Shown here: positions 20,270 through 30,716 of the stretch, one piece after another
How positions within the stretch are numbered: the stretch's first letter is position 1
How the letters are laid out: each line of letters opens with the position of its first letter
Origin: Tissierella sp. P1
GTDB taxonomy: Bacteria > Bacillota > Clostridia > Tissierellales > Tissierellaceae
Length of the DNA: 64,000 nucleotides
Reading direction: 5' to 3'
Assembly (NCBI RefSeq): GCF_002266425.1
Contig: NZ_NPMN01000010.1
Coordinates: forward strand, 62,001 to 126,000
The notes under the pieces: model-generated
What the model saw: only the letters and a program-made list of their open reading frames with translations
Told to the model about the DNA's origin: nothing
The model's database searches: none
Made by a program: the position numbers and the translations under genes

Positions 20270-22032
20270 ATGGAAAAACTAATTAAAATATTAAGTAAAA
20301 TGGTTGAGGATGCTTTTGAGCAATGTGGATATGAAAGAAATTTTGGAAATGTTACTATATCCAATCGTACTGATTTATGTCAATTTCAATGTAATGGAGC
20401 TTTACCTGCATCTAAGAAGTATAAGAAGTCACCTATACAAATTGCTAATGAGATATTAGAAATATTGAAGAATACTAATGTTTTTAAAGATGTTTCTTCT
20501 GCTGGACCTGGTTTTATAAACATAAATATAAAGGATAACTTCTTGGTTGATTACCTAAATGATATGAGTAAAGATAAGAAATATGGTTGTTCTGAGCCAG
20601 CAAAGCCTATGACAATTATAGTAGATTATGGTGGAGCAAATGTTGCGAAGCTCTTCATGTTGGTCATCTTAGAGCTGCAATTATTGGTGAAGCAATAAAG
20701 AGAATTTCTAGATTTCTAGGGCATAATGTAATAGGTGATGTTCATTTAGGTGATTGGGGCTTGCAAATAGGAATGGTAATATCTGAGCTTAGAAGACGTA
20801 TGCCTGAGCTGTCTTATTTTGCTGAGGATTATAAAGGGGAATATCCTGAAGAAGCCCCTTTTACAATAGATGAACTTGAAGAAATATATCCAGCGGCAAG
20901 CTCCCTAGCAAAAAGCAATATTGAAGCGATGGAAGAAGCTAGAAAAGCTACCTTCGAGTTACAAAGCGGGAGGAAAGGATATATAGCACTTTGGAAGCAC
21001 ATTTTAAATGTTTCTGTAGAGGATTTGAAGAAAAATTATAGCGCTTTAAATGTAGAGTTTGACCTTTGGATGGGTGAAAGCGATAGTCAGAAGTATATTG
21101 ATGAAATGATAAATTATCTAAAGGAAAACAACTATACCTATGAAAGCAAAGGAGCATTGGTTATAGATGTTGCCAAGGAAATTGATACTTATACGATTCC
21201 CCCAATAATAATATTAAAATCAGATGGTGCTATATTATATAGTACTACGGACCTTGCTACTATTTGGCAAAGAGTAAAGGATTATAATCCAGATCAGATA
21301 ATATATGTTGTTGATAAAAGACAGGGACTACATTTTGAACAAGTTTTTAGATGTGCTAAAAAAACAAGAATTGTAAATGAGAATCTATTCTTTGATTTTA
21401 TTGGCTTTGGAACAATGAATGGTAAAGATGGGAAACCTTTCAAAACTAGAGAAGGTGGTGTTATGAGACTACAGGATTTGATTAGAATAATTCAAGATAA
21501 TGTAGTGAATAAACTCGATAACAATAAAGGTTTTAGTGAATCTGAAATATATGATATAGCAAGAAAGGTCGGACTGTCTGCATTAAAATATGGTGATTTA
21601 TCTAATCAGGTTACTAAAGACTATATATTTGATATGGAAAAATTCTCATCCTTTGAAGGAAATACAGGGCCATATATTTTATATACTACTGTAAGAATTA
21701 AATCTATTTTGAGAAAAGCTAGTGAGGAAAAAATGAACAATATGGATGCAATACATGAGCCATATAGCCAAAGTGAAAGAGATTTAATGCTAAAGCTTTC
21801 AAAGTTTAATGAGGTCATAGAGTTTAGTTTCTTAGAAAAGGCACCAAACAAATTATGTGAATATATTTATGATTTATCTAATCTATTCAACAAATTTTAT
21901 CATGAAAATAAAATTATAAGTGAGGAAAATATTGAAAAGAAAAATTCTTGGTTAAGTCTTATTACCTTAACAAAAAATATTTTAGAAACTTCCCTTGATT
22001 TACTTGGAATTGAAGTACCTGATAGAATGTAA
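20270..22032 (+). CDS. argS: Arginyl-tRNA synthetase; single-base deletion near 20651
   Basis: It is read as one 587-residue class I synthetase. The N-terminal tRNA-recognition domain (about 1-110) leads into YGGANVAK; one C is missing around 20650-20652, after which the other frame supplies LHVGHLRAAIIGEAIKRI with the HVGH (HIGH-class) ATP motif. Later parts show the DWGLQIGM motif, the catalytic core, the KTREGG motif (class I KMSKS region, as usual degenerate in ArgRS) and a C-terminal anticodon-binding alpha-helical domain. Length matches the family once the base is restored. ArgRS is essential, so the indel is probably an error. The T-box leader upstream supports the identity. Confidence 0.85.
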
Positions 22033-22353
22033 ATGAAAAAAGTGGGAATTAAATAAAACTTTAGTGATAATAAACAAGTTAAAAAATATAGCAAAATATC
22101 AAGCAGGGAAGTCCAACTTGACTTCCCTGTTAAAGTACTTAACTAGATTAATATCTATCCCTTTATTTTTAGCAATTTTATAAAGTTAGATTTTGATAGC
22201 TCATTTAAACGTGTTTTTTATTAAGAATAGTATGAAACTTATAAAGAAATCTTATAAAAGCAAGCTAATATCAAGAGATTCTTGGTAAATTTATGGTTAA
22301 TAAATTATTCATGGTAAAGATATGATTTATATTAAGATATAAAAATATTAAAA
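22033..22353. other. Convergent intergenic region with one hairpin
   Basis: These 321 bp separate convergent genes. A perfect 10-bp inverted repeat, CAGGGAAGTC (22104-22113) and GACTTCCCTG (22120-22129), probably ends argS transcription, although the T run after it is short. I see no ORF or other element. Confidence 0.6.
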
Positions 22354-24612
22354 TCAATATATCTTCTTAACATATTTATGATAGTAATATTTTATTTTAC
22401 CCCAATACTTTTTTAGTCGATTTTCCATAATGTTTTTATATTTTTCTAGTTCTAATACATCTTCATTCGAAGAAGGAAAGCTACTGTACTTACTTTTTAC
22501 AAAGATTTCTGTAATTTCTTTTATTCCTATTTCATCATAGGAATAGAATTTATACGCAATACGATTTGCATATTCATAGTGAGTTTCTCCATATAGTTGG
22601 GGATAACCCATTAATTCCTTGATCCTTAGAATTTGTCGATATAGATAAATAACCCTTTTATTATTGGATAACTTTTTAGCTTTAGCTTCCCGATAGCTAT
22701 ATTGTAAAAATCCTACTAAAAATCTTAGAGGGATTATTAATAATAAAATGATTATAAATAAGTCAACAGTATTACTTGTTAAACCAGTAGATGTATCTTC
22801 ATAGTCTTCCTCATAGTTTGGTTTCCTTCCATCGACAGTAGTTTGGTCGCCATCAATATTTTGATCATCAATATCATTTCTAGGACCTCTAATATTTTCC
22901 CTAGCTTCATTTAACTCCATATCCTTGTCGGAATCATTTAGCTGATAATTTTCTAATCTAGATTCTACAGGGTAAGCAGGTGTAGGCTCAAAGGTCATCC
23001 AACCAACTGGTTCAATAAATGCTTCTACCCATGCATGAGCATTTTCATGTTTTACCTCATATACACCAGTTTCAATAGAATCCTTAGCTAAGTAGCCTTC
23101 CACATATCTGCTTGGTATTCCTGATAGACGAAGCATCACAGCCATGGATGTTGCATAATAGGTGCAGTAACCCTCCTTTTTTTCAAATAGAAAATAATCT
23201 ATAAACTCTTGATTTTCTGGTAAATATTCCACATCTAAGCTATATTTATAATTATTTCTAAGATAATTCTCAATAGCCACCGCTTTTTCAAAATCATCTT
23301 TAGTATCCTTTACTATTTCCCTTACTAGATCTTTTGTCCGTTCAGTTATTTTATCTTTAGGTATCTGTAAGTATATATTTAAGTCAGTCATATCTTTCTT
23401 TTTCTGGTCTATACCTAGAGATACTAACATCCCATATGGAAGAGGTTTTTGTACTAGGACAAGATAGCTTTCACCATTATAAACTCCATTGGAGAATACC
23501 AAAACATCATCACGGTTTACTTTTAGCATATGATTGTCTGAGAAGCTAACTTTAGCTGGTTTATAAGGACTAAAAAGGGTAGTTGATGCAAAATCATGAT
23601 AGGTAATAGTAATATATTCTTGCTTGTAATAAATTTTCTGTTCTTCCTGCGAAAGACCACTGAAGTCTTGTTTCAATCCATAGTTTGCTGAAGGTTCAAC
23701 TATAGTATCCCAAGAATTCCCCGTATAAACTTGCTTTACATTTCCCCTTAGATAAGTACTATCACTTACACGTACTGTCATAATTCTCTTATCACTTAAG
23801 TTTACAGGACCTCCTAATTTTGAGTTTTCACTTTGATATCCTGTAATTGAAAAATTGAATAGTGTAGCGTTTCCAGATTTCCGGCTATAGATATCATAGG
23901 AACGTAAGTCTTCGATAAATGGGAAGATGGTATAAACTTTTCGCTGCAACCAAGGCCATTCGATATAATTGTAACTCTTTGGCAATAGTAAAGCTATGAA
24001 AACAATTAATATGCTATAGGTAGTTAATGTGTGGAGCCATGGATTGTAAAGGTTCTGTATCTTTTTCTCATAATACTTATTTAATCCTATGAGAATAAAA
24101 AAGGCTAATAGGAATATGGAAATCATCCAATATGCTTGATTAAAAAAATTATACCAATAGTAAAGGAAGAAAACTATATAAATAGGAAGCAATAGATAAA
24201 TATTTTTATTCCTAAATAAGATGAAAGCAGTAAACAATGATACTAAAATTATAAGCATTGCCCAAAATAACAACATATTATCTAATGCAATACTTTCTTT
24301 CCCTTGGAGATGAGCAATTATGTTACTGAATAAAGAAAGAATTCTTTCTATTATGTTAAATAAAATGGGAGAAACGAAACGGTGTATCAAGATAGTGATT
24401 AGAGAACTAATAGCTAAAAGTCCATATAGAATTAATGGATTTAGTAGAAAGAATTTAACTATCATACTTCCTAGCAATACTATTAATACTTGCAGCATAA
24501 TATTTAGTTTTAATCCCATCCCCAAACCAAAAAGATATACTAGACAAAATACAAAAGAAGCATAAATCAGGTTTAAAAGTAACTTTTGACTTTTATTAGA
24601 TGTTCTATCCAT
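22354..24612 (-). CDS. Membrane transglutaminase-like protein (TgpA/DUF4129 type)
   Basis: The 752-residue protein has an N-terminal block of six or so membrane helices, an extracytoplasmic transglutaminase-like domain with the Cys motif EGYCTYYATSMAVMLRL, His in ENAHAWVEAFIE and Asp/Glu-type acid in MTFEPTPAYP, then one more membrane helix and a cytoplasmic DUF4129-like tail. The layout matches proteins encoded with MoxR ATPases and DUF58 proteins. The catalytic triad looks intact. The substrate is unknown; proteolysis or crosslinking at the cell envelope is possible. Its start overlaps the DUF58 gene by 8 bp. Confidence 0.85.
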   Translation of the reverse strand: MDRTSNKSQKLLLNLIYASFVFCLVYLFGLGMGLKLNIMLQVLIVLLGSMIVKFFLLNPLILYGLLAISSLITILIHRFVSPILFNIIERILSLFSNIIAHLQGKESIALDNMLLFWAMLIILVSLFTAFILFRNKNIYLLLPIYIVFFLYYWYNFFNQAYWMISIFLLAFFILIGLNKYYEKKIQNLYNPWLHTLTTYSILIVFIALLLPKSYNYIEWPWLQRKVYTIFPFIEDLRSYDIYSRKSGNATLFNFSITGYQSENSKLGGPVNLSDKRIMTVRVSDSTYLRGNVKQVYTGNSWDTIVEPSANYGLKQDFSGLSQEEQKIYYKQEYITITYHDFASTTLFSPYKPAKVSFSDNHMLKVNRDDVLVFSNGVYNGESYLVLVQKPLPYGMLVSLGIDQKKKDMTDLNIYLQIPKDKITERTKDLVREIVKDTKDDFEKAVAIENYLRNNYKYSLDVEYLPENQEFIDYFLFEKKEGYCTYYATSMAVMLRLSGIPSRYVEGYLAKDSIETGVYEVKHENAHAWVEAFIEPVGWMTFEPTPAYPVESRLENYQLNDSDKDMELNEARENIRGPRNDIDDQNIDGDQTTVDGRKPNYEEDYEDTSTGLTSNTVDLFIIILLLIIPLRFLVGFLQYSYREAKAKKLSNNKRVIYLYRQILRIKELMGYPQLYGETHYEYANRIAYKFYSYDEIGIKEITEIFVKSKYSSFPSSNEDVLELEKYKNIMENRLKKYWGKIKYYYHKYVKKIY

Positions 24613-25813
24613 GATAAACCTCCAATGCTTCCTTGATACTATTGTTATAATCTAATATATATATGGGGATTCCTTCCTGTCTTAATCTTTTTTCAACTAT
24701 TTGGTCTATATATCCTGTTCTGTTATCTAAATCAGTTATAACTATAAATAATGGATTAAGATTTCTGATTTTTAGTTGAATTCCTTGTGCACCAATAGCC
24801 TTATCTAAGTTTGGAGTAATAATTATAACTGTTGAATTTTTATTTAAAGTCTCAATCTTTGACGCGACAATAGATTTAAATTCAAGAGTTCCGTTACCCT
24901 TAAATCTAGCTAAGGTTTCCAAAAAAGGTTTTAAGTCAGACTTTTGTTGACCTTTTACTTCTACTTGGTTTTGATCATTCTGAGTTTCCAAGTTTACTTC
25001 TATATTTTGACTTAAACAATAATTTACTATGCTAAGAGCAACATCAGCAGTCTTATCTTCAAGACGACGATCTACATCATCTTTAAAGATATTTGCTTCA
25101 TTGTCTAGGAAAATGATAACATATGTATCTCCTCGATTTTCATAGTCTTTAACTATAGGAATATCCTTTTTTGCAGATAGTTTCCAATGAATGGCTTTAA
25201 CGGAATCACCTTCTCTATATTCCCTCAAAGAAGTAACTCGGCTTTTATCTTGAAAATCTGAGGTCTGCACTAGAAGTTCTCCAGATTGATGGCTGGCAGT
25301 TATTTTGAAAGTAGATAGGATAATGGTTTCTGGATAGACTAGTAGAGAGGTAGGACTTGTAATTTTTTTCTTAAAAGAATAAAATCCAAAAACATCTCCC
25401 ACTGTTACCTCTATTTCTCCAAACTGGTAATAACCCCTTCTTCTTAGGATTAGAGATTCACTACTGCTGTAGGATTCCTTTTTTTTCAGTGCTAATGTCA
25501 CTTTAGGAGAATTAATCCCTGTTAATTGTTTTGAAATATCAGATTGAATTTCTAAATAGGGTATGTGAAGAATACTATTATTTTTTACTTGATAATTTAT
25601 ATTGAGCATTTCGGCAATGAATAGAGATTCTCTTGGAATCTCTATAGAACCTTTTAGCCCTTTAAGGGTAATTAAACAGTGAATTAAAGGAAGAATGAAT
25701 GTCAGCAATAGTATATAAAATAAAAAGTAAGGCAAGGTTCCTCCAACCAACAATACAAAGGCAATTATAATCATAAGGAAGATTAATGGAAGACCAATTT
25801 TCATATTATTCAT
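24605..25813 (-). CDS. DUF58 domain membrane protein
   Basis: The 402-residue protein has two hydrophobic N-terminal helices and a DUF58/vWA-like domain with the typical segment VTSLREYREGDSVKAIHWKLSAK, followed by an Asp-containing MIDAS-like strand VIIFLDNEANIF. Such proteins are partners of MoxR AAA+ ATPases. It overlaps both neighbours by 8 bp, so the three proteins are made together from a single transcript. Confidence 0.88.
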   Translation of the reverse strand: MNNMKIGLPLIFLMIIIAFVLLVGGTLPYFLFYILLLTFILPLIHCLITLKGLKGSIEIPRESLFIAEMLNINYQVKNNSILHIPYLEIQSDISKQLTGINSPKVTLALKKKESYSSSESLILRRRGYYQFGEIEVTVGDVFGFYSFKKKITSPTSLLVYPETIILSTFKITASHQSGELLVQTSDFQDKSRVTSLREYREGDSVKAIHWKLSAKKDIPIVKDYENRGDTYVIIFLDNEANIFKDDVDRRLEDKTADVALSIVNYCLSQNIEVNLETQNDQNQVEVKGQQKSDLKPFLETLARFKGNGTLEFKSIVASKIETLNKNSTVIIITPNLDKAIGAQGIQLKIRNLNPLFIVITDLDNRTGYIDQIVEKRLRQEGIPIYILDYNNSIKEALEVYHG

Positions 25814-26747
25814 CTGTCATCACCGGTACAAATACACGACTAAGAACTTCTTTTAATATATCTTCAATACCCTTTTGCTCTATTCTGGCCTCTGGGGAAA
25901 GAATTAGCCTATGTCCCAATACAGGTACTACCATTTTCTTTACATCATCATGAATAACATAGTCTCGACCTGCTAAAAATGCCTTTGATTTTGCAGCCTT
26001 CAACAAATCAATAGAAGCTCTAGGACTAGCTCCTAAACGCAAATCTTCATAAATTCTAGTTGTATTAGAAATATTAACAATATAATCTATAATATCACGG
26101 TGAACTGTTATTTCATCTACCATGGATTGCATTTCTAATATATCTTCCTGAGATACAACAGGCTCTATAAGATTAAGATTTTTTATGGACTGATAATTTT
26201 GGAGTATTTCTATTTCAGACTGTTTTTCTGGATATCCCAGAGATAAACGCATTAGAAAACGATCTAACTGTGCTTCTGGCAGAGGAAAAGTTCCTTGGTA
26301 TTCTAGTGGATTTTGAGTTGCCAGTACCATAAAAGGTTTCTCTAAAATATAATGACTTTCTTCTGTAGACACTTCCCCTTCCTCCATAGCCTGTAATAAA
26401 CTAGACTGAGTTTTGGGAGAAGTTCTGTTGATTTCGTCAGCTAAGAATACTTGATTAAATATTGGACCTTTTTTGAAAAAAAAGGCTCCAGTATTTTTAT
26501 CATAGACACTAATACCTATAATATCAGAAGGCATCAGGTCTGGTGTAAACTGGACTCTTTTATATGATAAATCCATACTTCTAGCAAGTGCTTTAACTAA
26601 AGTAGTTTTTCCAACTCCAGGTACATCTTCAATTAAAAGATGGCCTCTGGCAAATAATGCTATTAAAACCTTCTCTAGAACTTCATCTTTTCCCATAATT
26701 ACATTTTTTAAGTTTTCTAAAATATCTAATGCTTTTTTATTATCCAT
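25806..26747 (-). CDS. MoxR-family AAA+ ATPase
   Basis: The 313-residue ATPase has Walker A EDVPGVGKTT, the Walker B region FLADEINRTSPKTQSSLLQAM, sensor motif ATQNPLEYQGTFPLPEAQLDRF and sensor 2 GASPRASI, all standard for MoxR. I start it at the ATG behind GGAGG at about 26747; the frame stays open 147 bp further up but without a ribosome site. MoxR proteins act as chaperones that insert cofactors or assemble vWA partners. It is the first gene of the three-gene minus-strand operon. Confidence 0.9.
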   Translation of the reverse strand: MDNKKALDILENLKNVIMGKDEVLEKVLIALFARGHLLIEDVPGVGKTTLVKALARSMDLSYKRVQFTPDLMPSDIIGISVYDKNTGAFFFKKGPIFNQVFLADEINRTSPKTQSSLLQAMEEGEVSTEESHYILEKPFMVLATQNPLEYQGTFPLPEAQLDRFLMRLSLGYPEKQSEIEILQNYQSIKNLNLIEPVVSQEDILEMQSMVDEITVHRDIIDYIVNISNTTRIYEDLRLGASPRASIDLLKAAKSKAFLAGRDYVIHDDVKKMVVPVLGHRLILSPEARIEQKGIEDILKEVLSRVFVPVMTDE

Positions 26748-27003
26748 ATTTACCTCCATTACTCTTTTATAGAGATTAAATTTATTAATAAATTTTATGG
26801 CTGCAGATAATTTATATGTTACATTAATTATACCATTAAAACTATTATATAATCTACAAAATATAAGGTAAAATATAATTTCAAAACTAGCCAAATAACT
26901 ATTTTATAAACAATAGAGAATACTATCTATAAGAGATTAATGGGATGAAAGAAAATGGAAATAACTAACTGTAAGGTAATTGATGTTTTCATATTTTGCT
27001 GAA

Positions 27004-27039
27004 AAAGCCTTGATTAGAATCATATCTAATCAAGGCTTT
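27004..27039 (-). terminator. Strong terminator of the sigma-54 activator gene
   Basis: A 15-bp perfect inverted repeat, AAAGCCTTGATTAGA and TCTAATCAAGGCTTT, lies 3 bp after the activator stop codon. A T-rich tract on either side could make it bidirectional. Confidence 0.85.
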
Positions 27040-27042
27040 CTA

Positions 27043-28071
27043 TTATTTTTCCAATCCATATTCATTAATTTTATTAAAAAGTTGACGAGAACTAATATCA
27101 AGCCTGCGAGCTGCTTCAGCTACATTTCCATTTACTTGATTTAGAACCCATTGTAAATATTTAGATTCAGTATTTTTTCTAAACTCTTTCAAGCTAACGA
27201 TAGATTCAAATCTATCACTGGTCGAACTAGGTTTCACTCTAACAATAGAATGCAAAATAGGAAGATCGTCTTTTTTAATAACGCCATCTTCTGATAATAT
27301 CACTAATCTATCGATAGTATTTTTAAGTTCCCTGACGTTTCCAGGATAATCATAATTATATAGAAATTCATTAACCTCAGGTTCAATATAAGTGATTTCA
27401 CGTCTATTTTCAATGCAGGACTGTTCTAGAAAAAAATTAATCATATCCATAAGATCCTCCTTACGTTCACGGAGAGGTGGGATTCTAATGGCGATAGTGC
27501 TAATCCTATAAAAAAAGTCTTCTCTAAAAGTAGCATTTAAGATGTTTTCTTCAAGATCTTTATTAGTAGCACAAATTAGTCTAAAATCTATTAGCATAGG
27601 TGTGTTAGAACCAATTCGTTCAAATTTTTTAGTTTCAATGACTCTTAAAAGCTTCACTTGAGTAAGTAGACTGGTATCTCCAATTTCATCTAAAAATAAA
27701 GTACCTTCATGTGCCAGTTCGAACTTCCCCTTTTTTGCTTTTAAAGCTCCCGTAAATGCTCCCTGTTCATATCCAAAAAGCTCAGATTCTAAAAGGGTTT
27801 CAGTGAAAGCACTGCAATTAACTGCTACTACATCATTAGAAGCCCTTTGGCTACATAAATGAATATATTTAGCAGCAACTTCTTTTCCGGTTCCAGATTC
27901 ACCTATCAAAAGAACATTGGAATTAGAATTTGCAACCTTTTCACAGTATCTTAAGGTTTCTGCAAAAACTGGACTTTTAGTATTCAATAAAAACTTTTTA
28001 TGCATATCATCTATATCTTTAACATCCATAGGTTCAATTGCTATGTTTTTTTTATTAAAGGCGTGGTTCAT
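27043..28071 (-). CDS. Sigma-54-dependent transcriptional activator lacking a sensor domain
   Basis: The 342-residue protein begins almost directly with the AAA+ domain: Walker A GESGTGKE, the sigma-54 contact loop GAFTGA, Walker B GTLFLDEIGD, and the R-finger region PPLRERKEDL. It ends with a Fis-type helix-turn-helix (NVAEAARRLDISSRQLFNKI). Only about 30 residues precede the ATPase, so there is no receiver, GAF or PAS sensor. The start is the ATG 9 nt after AGGAG; an ATG 9 bp upstream abuts that site and is unlikely. It is divergent from an alcohol dehydrogenase that has a -24/-12 promoter, so it almost certainly controls that gene. Confidence 0.9.
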   Translation of the reverse strand: MNHAFNKKNIAIEPMDVKDIDDMHKKFLLNTKSPVFAETLRYCEKVANSNSNVLLIGESGTGKEVAAKYIHLCSQRASNDVVAVNCSAFTETLLESELFGYEQGAFTGALKAKKGKFELAHEGTLFLDEIGDTSLLTQVKLLRVIETKKFERIGSNTPMLIDFRLICATNKDLEENILNATFREDFFYRISTIAIRIPPLRERKEDLMDMINFFLEQSCIENRREITYIEPEVNEFLYNYDYPGNVRELKNTIDRLVILSEDGVIKKDDLPILHSIVRVKPSSTSDRFESIVSLKEFRKNTESKYLQWVLNQVNGNVAEAARRLDISSRQLFNKINEYGLEK

Positions 28072-28111
28072 ATACAACATCTCCTGACTATATTATAGAT
28101 ACATAATAAAT

Positions 28112-28143
28112 GAAATTTATTTCTCGGTCAAGAACTAAATTTC
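28112..28143. promoter_or_regulatory. Candidate upstream activator site
   Basis: An 8-bp perfect inverted repeat, GAAATTTA (28112-28119) and TAAATTTC (28136-28143), lies about 165-190 bp upstream of the -24/-12 promoter, a normal distance for a Fis-type enhancer site. The assignment is inferred. Confidence 0.4.
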
Positions 28144-28303
28144 GCGATAATATAATTAACAGTGTAAGATTAGCATTTGATAAAACTAAGAAGATAATAC
28201 TTTGAATTATAAAATGGGCTTTTCATAAGCTTTCAATATTGTAATATTAAGAAATATAGCCTATATGTAAAAATTAGATTAAATTTAAATAAAAAGCAAA
28301 AGC

Positions 28304-28319
28304 TGGCAAGGTAATTGCA
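28304..28319 (+). promoter_or_regulatory. Sigma-54 (-24/-12) promoter
   Basis: TGGCAAGGTAATTGCA matches the sigma-54 pattern, with GG and GC ten bases apart. It lies about 70 bp before the dehydrogenase start. Confidence 0.85.
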
Positions 28320-28388
28320 ATTATTAATTGTATAAACAAAAAAACTAACAAATAGATTGATATTATTTAATATATAGGAGGGATATGT

Positions 28389-29429
28389 ATGAAAGGTTTT
28401 GCAATGCTTGGATTAAATAATGTAGGATGGATTGAAAAAGAAAGACCAGTGGCAGGACCTTATGATGCAATACTTAGACCTTTAGCTTTAGCCCCATGTA
28501 CTTCTGATATTCAAACAGTATATAAAGGTACATTAGGTGATAGACATAATTTGATTCTAGGTCATGAAGCTATAGGCGAGATTGTAGAAGTTGGCCGTAA
28601 GGTTAAAGATTTTAAACCAGGTGATAAAGTAATAGTACCAGCTGTAACACTTGATTGGAGAAATATTGATATGCACAGCAGCAGTCAACAATTAGTAGGA
28701 AGAAAATACTCAAATATAAAGGATGGAGTTTTTTCAGAGTATTTTCATGTAGATAATGTGGATATGAATGTTGCCTTACTTCCAGAGGGGATTTCATTAG
28801 AATCAGCTGTTATGTTGACAGATACAGTATCTACAGGATTTCATGCTGTAGAATTAGCGGAAGTAGAATATGGAGATACAGTGGCCGTTTTAGGCACTGC
28901 TTCTATAAGTTTGATGGGAGTTGCGGGTGCACATTTAAAGGGAGCAGAAAGGATTATTGTAGTTGGTTATAGTCCTGATTTAGTTAAAGCAGCTAAATTC
29001 TATGGCGCAACAGATATAATAAATCATAATGATGGGCCCATTGTGGAACAAATTTTAAAAATCACAAAAGGTACAGGAGTAGATAAAGTATTGGTTGCAG
29101 GGACTGATTCAGATGCAATTACCGATGCTGTGAAAATTGTTAAATTAGGTGGACGTATTGGAAATGTAAATCACTTTGGTAGCGGGGAGACATTTTCAAT
29201 TCCAAAGATTGAATGGGGAGCTAATACGAGTCATGCTAACACCATTAATAAAGAAATTCCAGGCGGCAGAGCTAGAATGGAAAAACAAATTGAATTAGTT
29301 AAGTATGGTAAACTTGATCCGAGTAAGATAGTTACACACGTTTTTCATGGATTTGAAAAAATAGAGGATGCATTAGCAATGATAAAAACTAGACCATTTG
29401 ATTTAATTAAACCAGTAGTAATTATGTAG
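28389..29429 (+). CDS. Zinc-dependent secondary-alcohol (isopropanol-type) dehydrogenase
   Basis: The 346-residue medium-chain dehydrogenase resembles the Clostridium beijerinckii/Thermoanaerobacter enzyme throughout (MKGFAML..., APCTSD, GHEAIGE, KDGVFSEYFHV, RPFDLIKPVVIM). The catalytic zinc ligands are present: Cys in APCTSD, His-Glu in GHEA and Asp in MLTDTVSTGF. Unusually, the Rossmann glycine motif (GIGPVG in the relatives, from memory) reads GTASIS, and the GSR segment that binds NADP phosphate reads GYS, so cofactor preference may differ. It probably interconverts ketones and secondary alcohols. Transcription is driven by a sigma-54 promoter and the divergent activator. Confidence 0.85.
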   Translation: MKGFAMLGLNNVGWIEKERPVAGPYDAILRPLALAPCTSDIQTVYKGTLGDRHNLILGHEAIGEIVEVGRKVKDFKPGDKVIVPAVTLDWRNIDMHSSSQQLVGRKYSNIKDGVFSEYFHVDNVDMNVALLPEGISLESAVMLTDTVSTGFHAVELAEVEYGDTVAVLGTASISLMGVAGAHLKGAERIIVVGYSPDLVKAAKFYGATDIINHNDGPIVEQILKITKGTGVDKVLVAGTDSDAITDAVKIVKLGGRIGNVNHFGSGETFSIPKIEWGANTSHANTINKEIPGGRARMEKQIELVKYGKLDPSKIVTHVFHGFEKIEDALAMIKTRPFDLIKPVVIM

Positions 29430-29434
29430 CAAGA

Positions 29435-29475
29435 AAATAAAACTCTAATGATAATTTATCGTTGGAGTTTTATTT
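29435..29475 (+). terminator. Terminator of the dehydrogenase gene
   Basis: AAAATAAAACTCTAATGAT pairs, with a few wobble pairs, with ATCGTTGGAGTTTTATTT. Confidence 0.8.
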
Positions 29476-29671
29476 ATTATTTTTGTATATCATTAACGTA
29501 TCTTTGAACTCTCAATAAAAAACCTACTACCTATGTATATTTTACATTGCCATTTTATAGTATTTGTCAAATTTATTAACATATCTCTTTTAATTTTAAT
29601 ATGTTATAATTGTAAAGAATAATTTGTCGAAATTTAGCGAATTATGACTATAAATAAAGTGAGGGAATTAT

Positions 29672-30620
29672 ATGATCAAGATAATGGCTGATTCTACTTG
29701 TGAACTTATCAAAAAAAATAGTCGAGAAATATAATATAGGAGTTGCACCCCTTAATATTATCATAAGTGGTACAACCTATAGGGATAAAATAGATATTGA
29801 GACGGATGAATTCTTTAAAATTTTACCAACTTTAGAGGAATTACCTACTACATCAATGCCAAGTCCAGAAGAATATTTAAAAATAATAAATAAAGCCATT
29901 GAAGATGGATATAAGGAAATTTTATGCATTTGTATGTCTAGTGGTACAAGTGGCTCTTACCAATCAGCAGTTTTAGCAAAAGACTACTTTTTTGAAAATA
30001 ATCCAAATTCAACTGTGAAAATATATGTAGTAGATTCATTATCTATGAGTCATGGAAGTGGATGGCTGATATTGAAAAGTGCTATGCTATTGGAATCAGG
30101 TTATAGCTTTGATGAATTAATTCAATTCAATGAAAATTATAAGACTAGGGTAAAACATTTTCTATGTGTAGATGATTTAAATAATTTGATTAAAAGTGGT
30201 AGATTAACCAATGCCAGTGCATTTATTGGTAAACTGCTAAGAGTAAAACCTATTATGTCCATGAAAAAGGGCAAGGGAGCCATAGTTGCTAAGGAAAGGG
30301 GACGAAATAGAGTATTTAAATTTTATATAGATGAGTTTATTAGAAGGGTTGATAATGAGATTACAGATTTTGTCATTATCGGATATACTTCAGATATGAA
30401 TATTGCTAAGGATTTAGCGGAAAAAATTAGATTAGAGACAGATTTTAAAGATGAAATTTATATAATGCAAATGGGTGCGGCAGTAGGTACTCATGTAGGA
30501 TTGGGAGGACTATCCATGTTCTTTGTAGAAAAAGAGCATCTGAAAGATGGTTTAGTTAAAAATGAAATAAGAAGTATTAAAAACAAGAAAGATGAATTAA
30601 TTGAGAAGATAAGAGGTTAA
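29672..30620 (+). CDS. DegV family fatty-acid-binding protein; frameshift near 29703-29718
   Basis: It is read as one gene of about 315 residues. The start at 29672, behind GAGGG, gives MIKIMADSTC. The family continuation DLSKKIVEKYNIG is in another frame, so one extra base lies between 29703 (GAAC) and the A8 run at 29711-29718. The rest is intact, with the TSMPSPEEYL and CMSSGTSGSYQSA motifs and the DNNLIKSGRL-like segment. DegV/FakB proteins bind a fatty acid and present it to the FakA kinase. A GTG start at 29700 could give an N-terminally shortened protein, but it would lose the conserved first strand. Confidence 0.75.
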
Positions 30621-30683
30621 TACTAGTAGCATCAGGAGAGATTTAAACATATATGGCAAGTTGTTTTATAGAAAACTATAAAG

Positions 30684-30716
30684 TTAGCTCTAGTGAGGGA
30701 ACTCATTGGGGCTTTT
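30684..30716 (+). terminator. Probable terminator of degV
   Basis: AGCTCTAGTGAG and CTCATTGGGGCT form a stem with wobble pairs, followed by TTTTA. The remaining gap to 30861 shows no ORF. Confidence 0.6.

Noticed and set aside
26748..26894. N-terminal extension of MoxR
   Set aside because: No family similarity and no ribosome site; GGAGG lies just before 26747.
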